Positions 1-8,362 of a stretch of 64,000 nucleotides of DNA are shown here, in pieces. The translations under genes and the position numbers were made by a program. Numbering within the stretch: the stretch's first letter is position 1; each line of letters starts with the position of its first letter. This DNA is from an uncultured Chromatiaceae bacterium (GTDB taxonomy: Bacteria; Pseudomonadota; Gammaproteobacteria; Enterobacterales; Alteromonadaceae), in contig CALJUX010000011.1 of assembly GCA_937978655.1 (NCBI GenBank), positions 29,028-93,027 of the forward strand, in the 5' to 3' direction. The notes below the pieces were generated by a model. The model made no database searches. It was not told the DNA's origin and saw only the letters and a list, made by a program, of their open reading frames with translations.

Positions 1-398
1 GTCGGAAGCAGGTAGGTGTTAATGATCAACCGGATATTGTATTGATAGCCCGGCTGCCAACGGCAGAGGTTCGTCTCGTACCAATCAAGCGTCATAGAGG
101 CGAAGTCGGTAGAACGTAATTTCTGTTGCCGATCTGTGACCAGATGCACGTTATGCTGTTTCTTGCGAAGTGCTTGTTCGTCAGCCTCAGCAAACTGCGC
201 AGCTTTGTTGGAATGTGGAAAAACATCGCGATAAACAAATATCCCAAGGTTGATGTCTTGGGTAATTGTGTTTAATAAACGTTCCAGTTTACGGCGGTTT
301 AATACGCTATCGTCGAGGTCGGTCTGCTCACGGCAGCGGACCCCAGCATAATAAAAATCCATAAAGAGTTTGCCATTGCGGCTGCGGATACTAGCCAT
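1..398 (-). CDS. Tyrosine site-specific integrase, N-terminal part (runs off window)
   Basis: Translating the minus strand from an ATG at 398 gives 132 codons with no stop before the window edge. The N-terminus (MASIRSRNGKLFMDFYYAG) matches the Arm DNA-binding (DUF3596-type) domain of phage-like tyrosine integrases. A core-binding-like helical stretch follows (DFASMTLDWYE onward). The catalytic half lies outside the window, so catalysis cannot be judged. The start overlaps the stop of the upstream excisionase-like gene by 8 bases, as expected for a xis-int operon. Role inferred: integration and excision of the element that lies mostly to the left. Confidence 0.8.
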   Translation of the reverse strand, partial: MASIRSRNGKLFMDFYYAGVRCREQTDLDDSVLNRRKLERLLNTITQDINLGIFVYRDVFPHSNKAAQFAEADEQALRKKQHNVHLVTDRQQKLRSTDFASMTLDWYETNLCRWQPGYQYNIRLIINTYLLP

Positions 399-627
399 AA
401 CAAACACCTCCGCGTGCCATCGGAATAGCATAACAACCACGTACACCGGCTTTATACAGTTCGGTTTCGACTGCTTCCCAGATATACAAGATCTTGCGTC
501 CACCAAACGGACGGATGTAATGTTTGCCTTCGTGAAAAACCGAATCCTTCAGCACGCGATTGATATAAACTGGGCTGTAATGAATGCGTTCGGCAAGTTG
601 GTTAGCGTCTAACAGCGTCTGTGACAT
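391..627 (-). CDS. Excisionase / AlpA-like DNA-binding protein
   Basis: A 78-aa protein starting MSQTLLDANQLAERIHYSP. A MerR/AlpA-like winged-helix motif (LLDANQLAERIHYSPVYINR) is followed by the wing segment HYIRPFGGRKILY, the pattern of small phage excisionases that recognise attachment-site arms. I chose the start at 627 rather than 657 because AGAGG lies just upstream of it. Its 3' end overlaps the integrase start. It is transcribed divergently from the XRE gene at 711, and the two 17-bp operators lie between them, so it is probably repressed by that regulator. Confidence 0.7.
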   Translation of the reverse strand: MSQTLLDANQLAERIHYSPVYINRVLKDSVFHEGKHYIRPFGGRKILYIWEAVETELYKAGVRGCYAIPMARGGVCYG

Positions 628-646
628 AAACACCTCTTGACATAAA

Positions 647-663
647 TGTTCTCTCAAAGAACA
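647..663. promoter_or_regulatory. Palindromic operator O1 for the XRE regulator
   Basis: TGTTCTCTCAAAGAACA: perfect 6-bp half-sites TGTTCT/AGAACA around a 5-base centre. An almost identical copy lies 34 bp to the right. The pair sits between the divergent excisionase and XRE genes, the usual place for a repressor operator. Confidence 0.7.
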
Positions 664-680
664 AAATAGGAGTTGAAAAG

Positions 681-697
681 TGTTCTGTCAAAGAACA
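681..697. promoter_or_regulatory. Palindromic operator O2 for the XRE regulator
   Basis: TGTTCTGTCAAAGAACA differs from O1 at one central base. The copy lies 13 bp upstream of the XRE start codon, so binding here would repress that gene directly. Which protein binds is inferred from position. Confidence 0.7.
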
Positions 698-710
698 TTT
701 ATGGAATTTT

Positions 711-953
711 ATGATTATTTTTAGACTCAAAGAGCTGATTGAAGCAAAAGCAGCATGGGAAGGGCGCAAAATCACGATGCAAGATGTGTCTGATGAGACA
801 GGGGTAAACCGTACCTCTTTAATCAAAATGGCAAACCCGAAGTACCGCCACTCTACAACTACCGCAACGATTGAAATTTTGTGTGATTATTTTGAGTGTA
901 GTATTGCGGATCTGATGGTTTACAAATCAGATAAAGGTGTTGGTTCAGAGTAA
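711..953 (+). CDS. Small XRE-family transcriptional regulator
   Basis: An 80-aa protein that is nearly all one Cro/C1-type helix-turn-helix domain. ITMQDVSDETGVNRTSLIKM (about residues 22-41) carries the two DNA-binding helices, and the C-terminal ILCDYFECSIADLMVY is the usual closing part of compact XRE regulators. It is divergent from the excisionase-integrase pair with twin operators between, so it probably represses both its own promoter and theirs. An upstream ATG at 701 runs into a stop after seven codons, which supports 711 as the start. Confidence 0.8.
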   Translation: MIIFRLKELIEAKAAWEGRKITMQDVSDETGVNRTSLIKMANPKYRHSTTTATIEILCDYFECSIADLMVYKSDKGVGSE

Positions 954-1467
954 ATTTGATAGCGGTGACTGCCAGTCGCGAAGCGGAAGAGTAGTCACCT
1001 CTCCAATATTGCCTGATTAATCGCTCTGTTTGCATCGAATTCGATATTTGAATCCTCCTGCCTGTACGCTTGATAGACATGTCATTTTATCCAGTGATTC
1101 GCCTTCACTTTTGTGGTGATAGACTCTCTCAACATAAAAAATAAATAATGAAATCGCCACCAGTGACGTTGGTTGCTCAATACATTGACCTGAATTAGGT
1201 AGCCATACTTTTGGAAACAGATAAGTTGGTTTCAACAACGTAATAGCCATCTGAGTCAATTTAACTTGAGTCGAGCACTTCTGCTTGTTTCAGTCTGAGG
1301 GAATTGTTACTGTTTCAGTAACGGTTAAAATCATTGTTTTTGCGAACTTTTGTGTAGTTCATCGGCAATTGCGAATGGTTGTGCTTTTTATGCCATCAGA
1401 CGTGATGCGAAGAGCCGCTAAGTCTGAGATGATGCGTGTTTATGACACCTGTTTAAGCGACTAACCA
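954..1467. other. Intergenic region upstream of the BREX operon
   Basis: 514 bases with no convincing gene; the short reading frames here have no family resemblance. It holds a 7-bp inverted repeat GGTGACT/AGTCACC (964-999), possibly the end of the XRE transcript, and a separate 7-bp inverted repeat at 1306-1322. The brxA promoter should lie in the last 200 bases, but I could not fix -35 and -10 boxes. Confidence 0.6.
1306..1322. promoter_or_regulatory. Inverted repeat, possible BREX operator
   Basis: GTTACTGTTTCAGTAAC: 7-bp arms GTTACTG/CAGTAAC with a 3-base centre, about 145 bases upstream of brxA. BrxR/CapW WYL regulators bind inverted repeats upstream of their operons, and a WYL gene is present at 26907-27779. 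The link between the two is conjecture. Confidence 0.35.
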
Positions 1468-2061
1468 ATGAACTACAAAGAGTATTTAGGCGATTTAATC
1501 GGCGGTGGTTTGATGATTAGGGAAAGTCAGCTGGTTGCGCAGCTTTTGCTGCAAAAGCCAGACAAAGCAGCATGGGAGGAGGCCATCATTCAGCAAAACA
1601 TACTGCAAAAGCGTTCGGACGCTTCGGCTAAGCGTAATGCCGCCACAATCCGAACTCGCTTGTCTGGTGTGAATGATGAATATCTGGAAAAGCTGGCATT
1701 TGGCAACACCGAGATTTCGACACAAATGATGTTCGCCGCAACCTTAATGAACTCGACAATGCTGGCCGATTTTATGCGTACTGTTGTTTTGGATGCAAAG
1801 CGCCTATTCCGACAGTCTCTGGACAGCAGTGACTGGGAGCATTTTTGGTTACAACGCAGTCGCTTGTTTCCGGAACTGGCAACTATGACTGAAAGCTCTA
1901 CCTACAAAATTGCTCAGGTTGCGATGAAGTGTGTTGCCGACGCTGGTTATATCGAATCAACGCGTTCCAAAACTCTGCAGAACGTCTACGTGCAACCAGA
2001 CGTGCGAGCTTTGTTGATGCAATTGGGACGCGAAGACATTATTTCGGCAATGGAAGTGTAA
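1468..2061 (+). CDS. brxA: BREX type 1 protein BrxA
   Basis: A 197-aa protein of the BrxA family (DUF1819), a small helical DNA-binding protein found as the first gene of type 1 BREX loci. The N-terminus has the typical YLGDLIGGGLMIRESQLVA segment, and the length is normal for the family. The stop at 2061 is followed at once by the brxB start at 2062, so the two are almost certainly co-transcribed and translationally coupled. Its part in BREX (which blocks phage replication and methylates host DNA) is not catalytic as far as is known. Confidence 0.93.
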   Translation: MNYKEYLGDLIGGGLMIRESQLVAQLLLQKPDKAAWEEAIIQQNILQKRSDASAKRNAATIRTRLSGVNDEYLEKLAFGNTEISTQMMFAATLMNSTMLADFMRTVVLDAKRLFRQSLDSSDWEHFWLQRSRLFPELATMTESSTYKIAQVAMKCVADAGYIESTRSKTLQNVYVQPDVRALLMQLGREDIISAMEV

Positions 2062-2640
2062 ATGGCAGGCAATCTTAAATTACTCCAACAACGACTGGAT
2101 TCCATCCTTGAAAAGTTAGAAAGCCCTGAGTTTCTGCAGAATTTAGGCTTAGGGAATGAAATTGGCTTTTATGTCTTCGATTATCCCGCTGAATACGAGC
2201 TCGTTGTTCGTGAACATATCCAGTTTCTGACGACCAAGTTGATCAACCGTGGTCACAACTTCGCCAATATCAATTTATTTGAGAGTTTGATTGAGTTGCT
2301 TGAGCAACGCAATTTGCTCGATCGTGCCTTCAAACTTCAACAAGAACGTGGTGACGACGCGCTTTTTAATGCTCTCAAAGGTCCACTGGAGCAAAATCGG
2401 GTTGCTGATTTTATCGCTGAGAAAGCGAAGTTAAATAACTGTGCCTTCATCTTATTGCACGGATTAGGCAGTGCCTGGCCAATGGTTCGAGGTCATGGTT
2501 TGCTCAATGCACTTCACGCAAAAGTAGGCTCTGTGCCAACAGTACTGTTTTATCCGGGTGAATATGACGGTACCACGCTCAAGCCGTTCGGCCAGGTCGA
2601 TTCAAATAACTACTACCGGGCTTTTAAGTTAGTCCCCTGA
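2062..2640 (+). CDS. brxB: BREX type 1 protein BrxB
   Basis: A 192-aa protein of the BrxB family (DUF1788). It shows the FYVFDYPAEYELVVREHI segment and the C-terminal LFYPGEYDGTTLKPFG segment typical of the family. It is the second gene of canonical type 1 BREX loci. It begins on the base after the brxA stop, and brxC follows after 38 bases. Biochemical role unknown; required in studied BREX systems. Confidence 0.93.
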   Translation: MAGNLKLLQQRLDSILEKLESPEFLQNLGLGNEIGFYVFDYPAEYELVVREHIQFLTTKLINRGHNFANINLFESLIELLEQRNLLDRAFKLQQERGDDALFNALKGPLEQNRVADFIAEKAKLNNCAFILLHGLGSAWPMVRGHGLLNALHAKVGSVPTVLFYPGEYDGTTLKPFGQVDSNNYYRAFKLVP

Positions 2641-2678
2641 ATTTTCAGTCAAAGCATTACTGACAAGGAATAAATCTG

Positions 2679-5600
2679 ATGCAGATTAACCAGATGTTCA
2701 CCAAGGATATCCACCGTCCAATTAATGGCGTGGTAAAGGCAGATCAAACCAGCAACGACACTGTCTTTGTCGAGCTCGACGAATATGTTGTTACCAACGA
2801 ACTTGCGAAGCATTTTGAAGCTTTTTTTGAAACGTACATGCCGTCTGTACATGACCCAAAATCAAAAGCGCAGTCAGGTAAGTTGGGTGTTTGGGTCAGT
2901 GGCTTTTTCGGATCAGGTAAATCGCATTTCATTAAAATCTTGTCCTATTTGCTGCAAAACGTGTCCGCACACCACGATGGCCAGCAACGGCGGGCGGTCG
3001 AGTTTTTTAAAGATAAAATCACCGATGCTTTTCTAACTGGTGAAATCAATCAGGCCGTTGCTAAAAAGAATACGGTGATTTTGTTTAACATCGATAGCCG
3101 GGCCAATACCGATGACAAAGAAGACGCAATACTGAAAGTCTTCCTGAAGGTTTTTAACGAAACCATGGGGTATAGCGGCGACCATCCGCATATTGCACAC
3201 CTGGAACGCGATCTCGATAGCAGAAACTTGTTTGATACCTTTAAACAGGAGTTCCAACGTTTAACCGGTTCCGATTGGCTGAATGAACGCGATGCTTATG
3301 ACTTCTATCGTGACGATTTAGCCAATGCATTATCAAATGTCACAAAACAATCAGCAGAATCCAGCCGGCAGTGGGTAGAGCAACTGGAGAAGAACTTCTC
3401 CCTGGATGTGGCGAATTTCTGTAAATGGGTCAAAGAGTATTTAGATACTGATCCAGAGCGGCGGGTATTGTTTTTTGTCGACGAAGTTGGCCAATTTATT
3501 GGCAACAACACCAAAATGATGCTGAAGCTGCAGACCATCACAGAAAACCTCGGCACCATCTGTGAAGGACGGGCCTGGGTCGTTGTGACTTCGCAAGAAG
3601 ACATTGATTCAGTACTGGGAGAGATGAAAGCCAGCAGTCAGGATTTCTCCAAAATCCAAGGTCGCTTTGAACGCTTATCCTTATCTAGCTCCAATACCAA
3701 CGAAGTTATTGAAAAACGTCTGCTGGAAAAAAATGCTGATGCACGCAGTTATCTCAGCAAGCTGTTCGACGAAAAAGGCGACATTCTGCGTAACCAGTTG
3801 TCTTTTGACCAAACCACCACTGCTGAACTTGCTAACTACAAAGACGTCACCAGCTTCATTCACAGCTATCCGTTTGTGCCATATCACTACACATTGGTAC
3901 AAAAAATATTTGAAGCGATCCGCAAAGCTGGTGCAACTGGCTTGCATTTAAGTCGTGGTGAGCGTTCGTTGTTGGATGCGTTTCAAAGTGCGACCAAACA
4001 AGTTTCTAGTGCGCAAGCAGGCGTGTTGATCCCGCTTTACTACTTCTACCCTGCTATTGAGAGTTTCCTCGATACTGCAGTGAAGAAGGATATCGACCAG
4101 GCCGCGCAAAAGAGTTCCATCAGTGATTTCAGCGTCAACATTCTGAAAACTTTGTTCTTGATCCGCTATGTCGACGTCATCAAATCGACGCTCGATAATC
4201 TGGTGACTTTATGTATCAGTGAAGTAGATCAGGACAAAAGAGCGCTGCGCTTACAAATTGAGCAAAGCCTAAACGTGCTGGAGCAAAACCTGCTGATCGC
4301 CCGCCAAGGCGACGAGTACATTTTCCTCACTAACGAGGAAAAAGAAATTGAGAACGAGATTAAAAACACTGAGATTGAGCTGTCAGATGAAACGGCAGAG
4401 CTCAGCAATATCATCTTTGATGAAATTCTGCGTCGTAACAATAGTTACCGATATCCGGAAAACAAACAGGATTTTGCGATCACCCGTTTTTGTAACGGCA
4501 TCCCACGCGATGGCTCGCAAGAAAGTGATTTAGTCGTCAAAGTGATTTCTGCGATCGACCCAAACTACCCGGATTTCGATAAAACCCAATGTACGAATTA
4601 TTCTGCTGAAGGTAATGGCTGTATTTTAGTCAAACTTGCAGACAAACCACGGCTGTTTGCCGAGTTACGCGCGTTGATTAAAACCCGCAAATTCTTGCGG
4701 GTGACCAGCGGTAATCGCCCCGAGCAAGAGCGTTTAATGCGGGACAAAGCCACTGAAAACAACACCAGGCACAAGCGCATTACAGTCGAGGTTGAAACTT
4801 TACTCAAAGACGCGCAGTACTTCGCATTGGGCTCTGAACTCAACCCTAAAGGCGGTGTTGTCAGCACCATGCTGGACGAAGCCTTTAAGTACGTGATTGA
4901 GAACACCTTTAGTAAGCTGAAGTTAGTCCGACCATTTAGCGGCGATATTCGCCGTGAAATTCAAAACGTTCTGATTGCTGATGATGTTGCGCAGGCGAAT
5001 TTCGATTTTAGTGATGCAGGTGTTAATCCACTGGCATGTACCGAGGTTGAAAAATATATTGCCTTGAACGAAGACTATGGCCGGCCAATTAATGCTGAAG
5101 ACATTATCAAAACCTTTGCCCGCCGGCCTTATGGCTGGAATGATGATGAAATCATTTTGATTATGGCGCGGTTGGGGCTGGCGAATAAAATCTGTTTCCA
5201 GATGCGTCAGCAAGACGTACCACTCCGTCAGCTATACGACCAGCTGATGCAAGTTCGCCGACGTGCTGAGTTGCGAGTGCGGCGGATTAAACAACAATCC
5301 GACGTGAACCTGAAGCGGGCCGCAAAGCTATTTCGCGATATCTTCAGCACAAATGCACCAGAAGGGGAAAAGGCGTTGTTTGACGATGCCATCGTTCGCC
5401 TCAACAAATGGCGTAAAAAGCTTGAAGAATTCAAAGCCAAAGCATCAACCGGCAAATTCCCGGGAGTTACCGAAATCAATGATGGCATCGTAGTTTTAGC
5501 CGGGTTGGCTGAAACGACCAGCAGCTATCAATTTATTGATCAGTTTATTGCGCAGGAAAATACCCTTTTAGATTTCGAAGAGGATTATCAGGATTTAGAA

Positions 5601-6314
5601 AATTTCTATGAGTCCCAATTCTCAACCTGGCAAAAACTGACAGCGGCTCTCAATGTACGGTTTGATCGAAACCGTACTGCGCTGGAAAAAGATGACGTGG
5701 CCGCAACAGCGTTAAAAAAACTGTCTGAGATTTTCAACGATGCTAGGCCTTATCGCCATATCAAAGACATTGAGCCACTGATTGAGCAGATCTCAACGGT
5801 CAACGAGCAGCTACTCAGTGAAAAACGTTTGTTTGCCAAAGAGCGGCTAAATATCCGTATCCAACGCGTGAATGAGCACTTGAACCTGGCAGCTGCATTG
5901 CCAGAGCTAAAAAACAGAGCGCTGCTGCCATTCCAGCAAGCCATCGCCCGTATCGAAAAGAGCCTCAGTATTGCAGATATTCATCAGGAAATAACTGATG
6001 CAGAAGACTGGGAACACGATGCAGAGCAACTGATAAACCGCTTTATTGAACAGCAACCGAAAGCACCTGTCCAGCCGCCAGCGCCAACATCGCCTGCAGC
6101 CGGCCAACCTTATCCGATCACAACTTCGCCAACTACTGGCGTGCAACAACCTCCAGCGAAGAAGGTCGTCTCTTTTGAAACCAGCCAGGTGTTTAACCAG
6201 GTAAGTAAAACTGGCTATATCGAAACCACGCAAGATGTCGAGCAATACCTAAGCGCACTTCGCAGTAAGTTGCTTGGCTTGGTCAATGACAACCATAAAA
6301 TTCGCATTAAATAA
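2679..6314 (+). CDS. brxC: BREX type 1 P-loop ATPase BrxC
   Basis: A 1211-aa protein, normal for BrxC/PglY. The Walker A motif GFFGSGKS lies at about residues 75-82, and a Walker-B-like hydrophobic run plus acidic pair (VLFFVDEVGQF) near residue 265. Long helical and coiled-coil regions follow, then a proline-rich linker near residue 1130 and a short C-terminal domain. It is a large AAA-like ATPase essential in known BREX systems and thought to form part of the complex with PglX, PglZ and BrxB. A ribosome site (AAGGA) precedes the ATG. pglX follows after 18 bases. Confidence 0.95.
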   Translation: MQINQMFTKDIHRPINGVVKADQTSNDTVFVELDEYVVTNELAKHFEAFFETYMPSVHDPKSKAQSGKLGVWVSGFFGSGKSHFIKILSYLLQNVSAHHDGQQRRAVEFFKDKITDAFLTGEINQAVAKKNTVILFNIDSRANTDDKEDAILKVFLKVFNETMGYSGDHPHIAHLERDLDSRNLFDTFKQEFQRLTGSDWLNERDAYDFYRDDLANALSNVTKQSAESSRQWVEQLEKNFSLDVANFCKWVKEYLDTDPERRVLFFVDEVGQFIGNNTKMMLKLQTITENLGTICEGRAWVVVTSQEDIDSVLGEMKASSQDFSKIQGRFERLSLSSSNTNEVIEKRLLEKNADARSYLSKLFDEKGDILRNQLSFDQTTTAELANYKDVTSFIHSYPFVPYHYTLVQKIFEAIRKAGATGLHLSRGERSLLDAFQSATKQVSSAQAGVLIPLYYFYPAIESFLDTAVKKDIDQAAQKSSISDFSVNILKTLFLIRYVDVIKSTLDNLVTLCISEVDQDKRALRLQIEQSLNVLEQNLLIARQGDEYIFLTNEEKEIENEIKNTEIELSDETAELSNIIFDEILRRNNSYRYPENKQDFAITRFCNGIPRDGSQESDLVVKVISAIDPNYPDFDKTQCTNYSAEGNGCILVKLADKPRLFAELRALIKTRKFLRVTSGNRPEQERLMRDKATENNTRHKRITVEVETLLKDAQYFALGSELNPKGGVVSTMLDEAFKYVIENTFSKLKLVRPFSGDIRREIQNVLIADDVAQANFDFSDAGVNPLACTEVEKYIALNEDYGRPINAEDIIKTFARRPYGWNDDEIILIMARLGLANKICFQMRQQDVPLRQLYDQLMQVRRRAELRVRRIKQQSDVNLKRAAKLFRDIFSTNAPEGEKALFDDAIVRLNKWRKKLEEFKAKASTGKFPGVTEINDGIVVLAGLAETTSSYQFIDQFIAQENTLLDFEEDYQDLENFYESQFSTWQKLTAALNVRFDRNRTALEKDDVAATALKKLSEIFNDARPYRHIKDIEPLIEQISTVNEQLLSEKRLFAKERLNIRIQRVNEHLNLAAALPELKNRALLPFQQAIARIEKSLSIADIHQEITDAEDWEHDAEQLINRFIEQQPKAPVQPPAPTSPAAGQPYPITTSPTTGVQQPPAKKVVSFETSQVFNQVSKTGYIETTQDVEQYLSALRSKLLGLVNDNHKIRIK

Positions 6315-6332
6315 GCAGGAAGGCTGGCAATC

Positions 6333-8273
6333 ATGAACACTAAAAACTTAAAAGCATACGCCCCTAAAGCCCGTCGCCAGTTTATGCAGGCTGTTGAAAC
6401 CCGCTTAGCTTGGCTTGGCATTTACCCGAATAGGGCTGCCGATGTCAGCATGCAGGGCGAGTCCGCCATTATTGAAAACCGTGCTTTTAGCCGCAAACAA
6501 GCCGAGCAGCGTAACCGCTTGTTAGAACGCATTCAGGCCCACGGCTTCGATTTATTTGTCCGCGAAATGGCCTACACCTGGTTTAACCGTTTAGCCGCCA
6601 TCCGCTTTATGGAACTTAAAGGCTACTTGGAGCATGGCTTTCGGGTACTCAGCCACCCATCGGGTGATGCGATGCCAGAAATTATCGACCATGCCGCCGC
6701 TGCTGCCGATACGCTTGGCCTAGATAAAAAACGCATGATGGAACTGCAATTAGCGGGCGATCAGCAAGAGGTGTTATACCGCGAACTGCTGCTGGCGCAG
6801 TGTCATTACCTGCATGACGTGATGCCGTTTATGTTCGAAGCCATTGACGATGCCACCGAGCTGCTGCTGCCGGATAACCTCACTAAAACCGATTCGTTAC
6901 TCAAAGGCTTAGTACAGGAAATCCCGGAAGAAGACTGGGAAAACATCGAAGTGATAGGCTGGCTTTATCAGTTCTATATTTCTGAGCATAAAGATGCGGT
7001 CATCGGCAAAGTGGTGAAATCAGAAGATATTCCCGCAGCCACTCAGCTTTTTACACCGAACTGGATTGTGAAGTATCTGGTGCAAAACTCACTAGGCCGG
7101 CAGTGGCTGCAGACTTACCCAGATTCTGCCATCAAAGCCAAAATGGAATATTTTATTGGCCCAGGCGAGCAACCCGCAGAAGTGCTGGCACAGCTTGCCG
7201 CGCACACCCCCGCTAGTATCGACCCAGAAACCATCAAAGTATTAGACCCGGCCTGTGGTTCTGGCCATATTCTGGTGGAAGTGTACGAGCTGCTGCGCGA
7301 AATTTACCTCGACCGCGGTTATCGCCTGCGCGACATTCCGCTGATTATCCTCAGTAAAAACATTTATGGCTTAGACATAGATGACCGCGCTGCGCAGCTG
7401 GCGGCCTTTGCCTTGATGATGAAAGCGCGCGAAGACGACCGGCGTATTTTTGAACGCGTCAAAACCGAGCATATTGAACTTAATATTTTTGCGCTGCAGC
7501 CAACGGCTGGCTGGCAAGCCGCAAAATTGTGGCAAGCGTTAAATCTGGACGGTAAAGCCCAACGTGGTAGCAGTGGCGATTTATTTGCCGCACTAGATAC
7601 CCCACAGGTCGCCGAGCCAAGCCAGCAAGGGTTGTATGCGCCGTATTTTAGCTTGCTGCAGTATTTAACCAAGGCGTTTGCCCAAGCCAAAACGCTGGGT
7701 TCTTTAGTGCAAGTGGAACACACAAAGCTTGAGGCTCTTCGAAATTTCCAAGCATTATTGCAGGAAAAATTGCAGGGGAGTGACCCAGCCGCAAAACAAG
7801 CTGCGGTGACCCTGATGCCGATAGTGCAACAGGCCATAGTGCTGGCTCAGCAGTACGATGCGGTGATTGCCAACCCGCCTTATATGGGCAGTAAAGGCAT
7901 GAATGCCGAGCTAAAAGATTTTGTGAATAAACAATTTCCAAATACTAAGTCTGATTTATTCGCCGTGTTTATGGAACGAGTATTTGGCCTGCTTACACCG
8001 TCGGGTGTGAACGCCCAAATCAATATGCAGTCTTGGATGTTCCTTTCTAGTTATGAGAAATGGCGTGAGTGGTTGTTACAGCATAAAACCATCATCACCA
8101 TGGCACATCTCGGCTCCAGAGCCTTTGACAGTATCAGCGGCGAAGTGGTATCAACGACAGCCTTTGTCATTTCTAATCAACCGTATTTGCAATATCAAGG
8201 TGCTTATTTCCGTTTGGTGGATGGCAAATCTGAGGCGGAAAAACGCCAGATGCTGCTGAGCTCAATTGCTTAA
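6333..8273 (+). CDS. pglX: PglX methyltransferase, N-terminal half (gene split)
   Basis: A 646-aa protein covering the N-terminal and catalytic part of the BREX adenine-specific DNA methyltransferase. Motif I, DPACGSGH, starts at D305, and motif IV, NPPY, is at 514-517, so both SAM binding and catalysis look intact. It ends at LLSSIA followed by TAA, about halfway along the 1,200 residues normal for PglX. The missing target-recognition and C-terminal half resumes at 11392 after an inserted RT-nitrilase gene. The two halves may work as separate subunits, like HsdM and HsdS. The alternative is a broken gene. Both reading frames are open and well preserved, which favours function. Confidence 0.93.
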   Translation: MNTKNLKAYAPKARRQFMQAVETRLAWLGIYPNRAADVSMQGESAIIENRAFSRKQAEQRNRLLERIQAHGFDLFVREMAYTWFNRLAAIRFMELKGYLEHGFRVLSHPSGDAMPEIIDHAAAAADTLGLDKKRMMELQLAGDQQEVLYRELLLAQCHYLHDVMPFMFEAIDDATELLLPDNLTKTDSLLKGLVQEIPEEDWENIEVIGWLYQFYISEHKDAVIGKVVKSEDIPAATQLFTPNWIVKYLVQNSLGRQWLQTYPDSAIKAKMEYFIGPGEQPAEVLAQLAAHTPASIDPETIKVLDPACGSGHILVEVYELLREIYLDRGYRLRDIPLIILSKNIYGLDIDDRAAQLAAFALMMKAREDDRRIFERVKTEHIELNIFALQPTAGWQAAKLWQALNLDGKAQRGSSGDLFAALDTPQVAEPSQQGLYAPYFSLLQYLTKAFAQAKTLGSLVQVEHTKLEALRNFQALLQEKLQGSDPAAKQAAVTLMPIVQQAIVLAQQYDAVIANPPYMGSKGMNAELKDFVNKQFPNTKSDLFAVFMERVFGLLTPSGVNAQINMQSWMFLSSYEKWREWLLQHKTIITMAHLGSRAFDSISGEVVSTTAFVISNQPYLQYQGAYFRLVDGKSEAEKRQMLLSSIA

Positions 8274-8362
8274 TTATGTCCGACAGCGCTACAAACGTTT
8301 AAGGCAGCAAGAGCTATCAACAAATAGCCACTGTAAGGTATGCCAAACATGGATGACACTGC

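Noticed and set aside
1017..1259. 80-codon minus-strand frame upstream of brxA
   Set aside because: No good ribosome site or recognisable family; it lies in the BREX promoter region.
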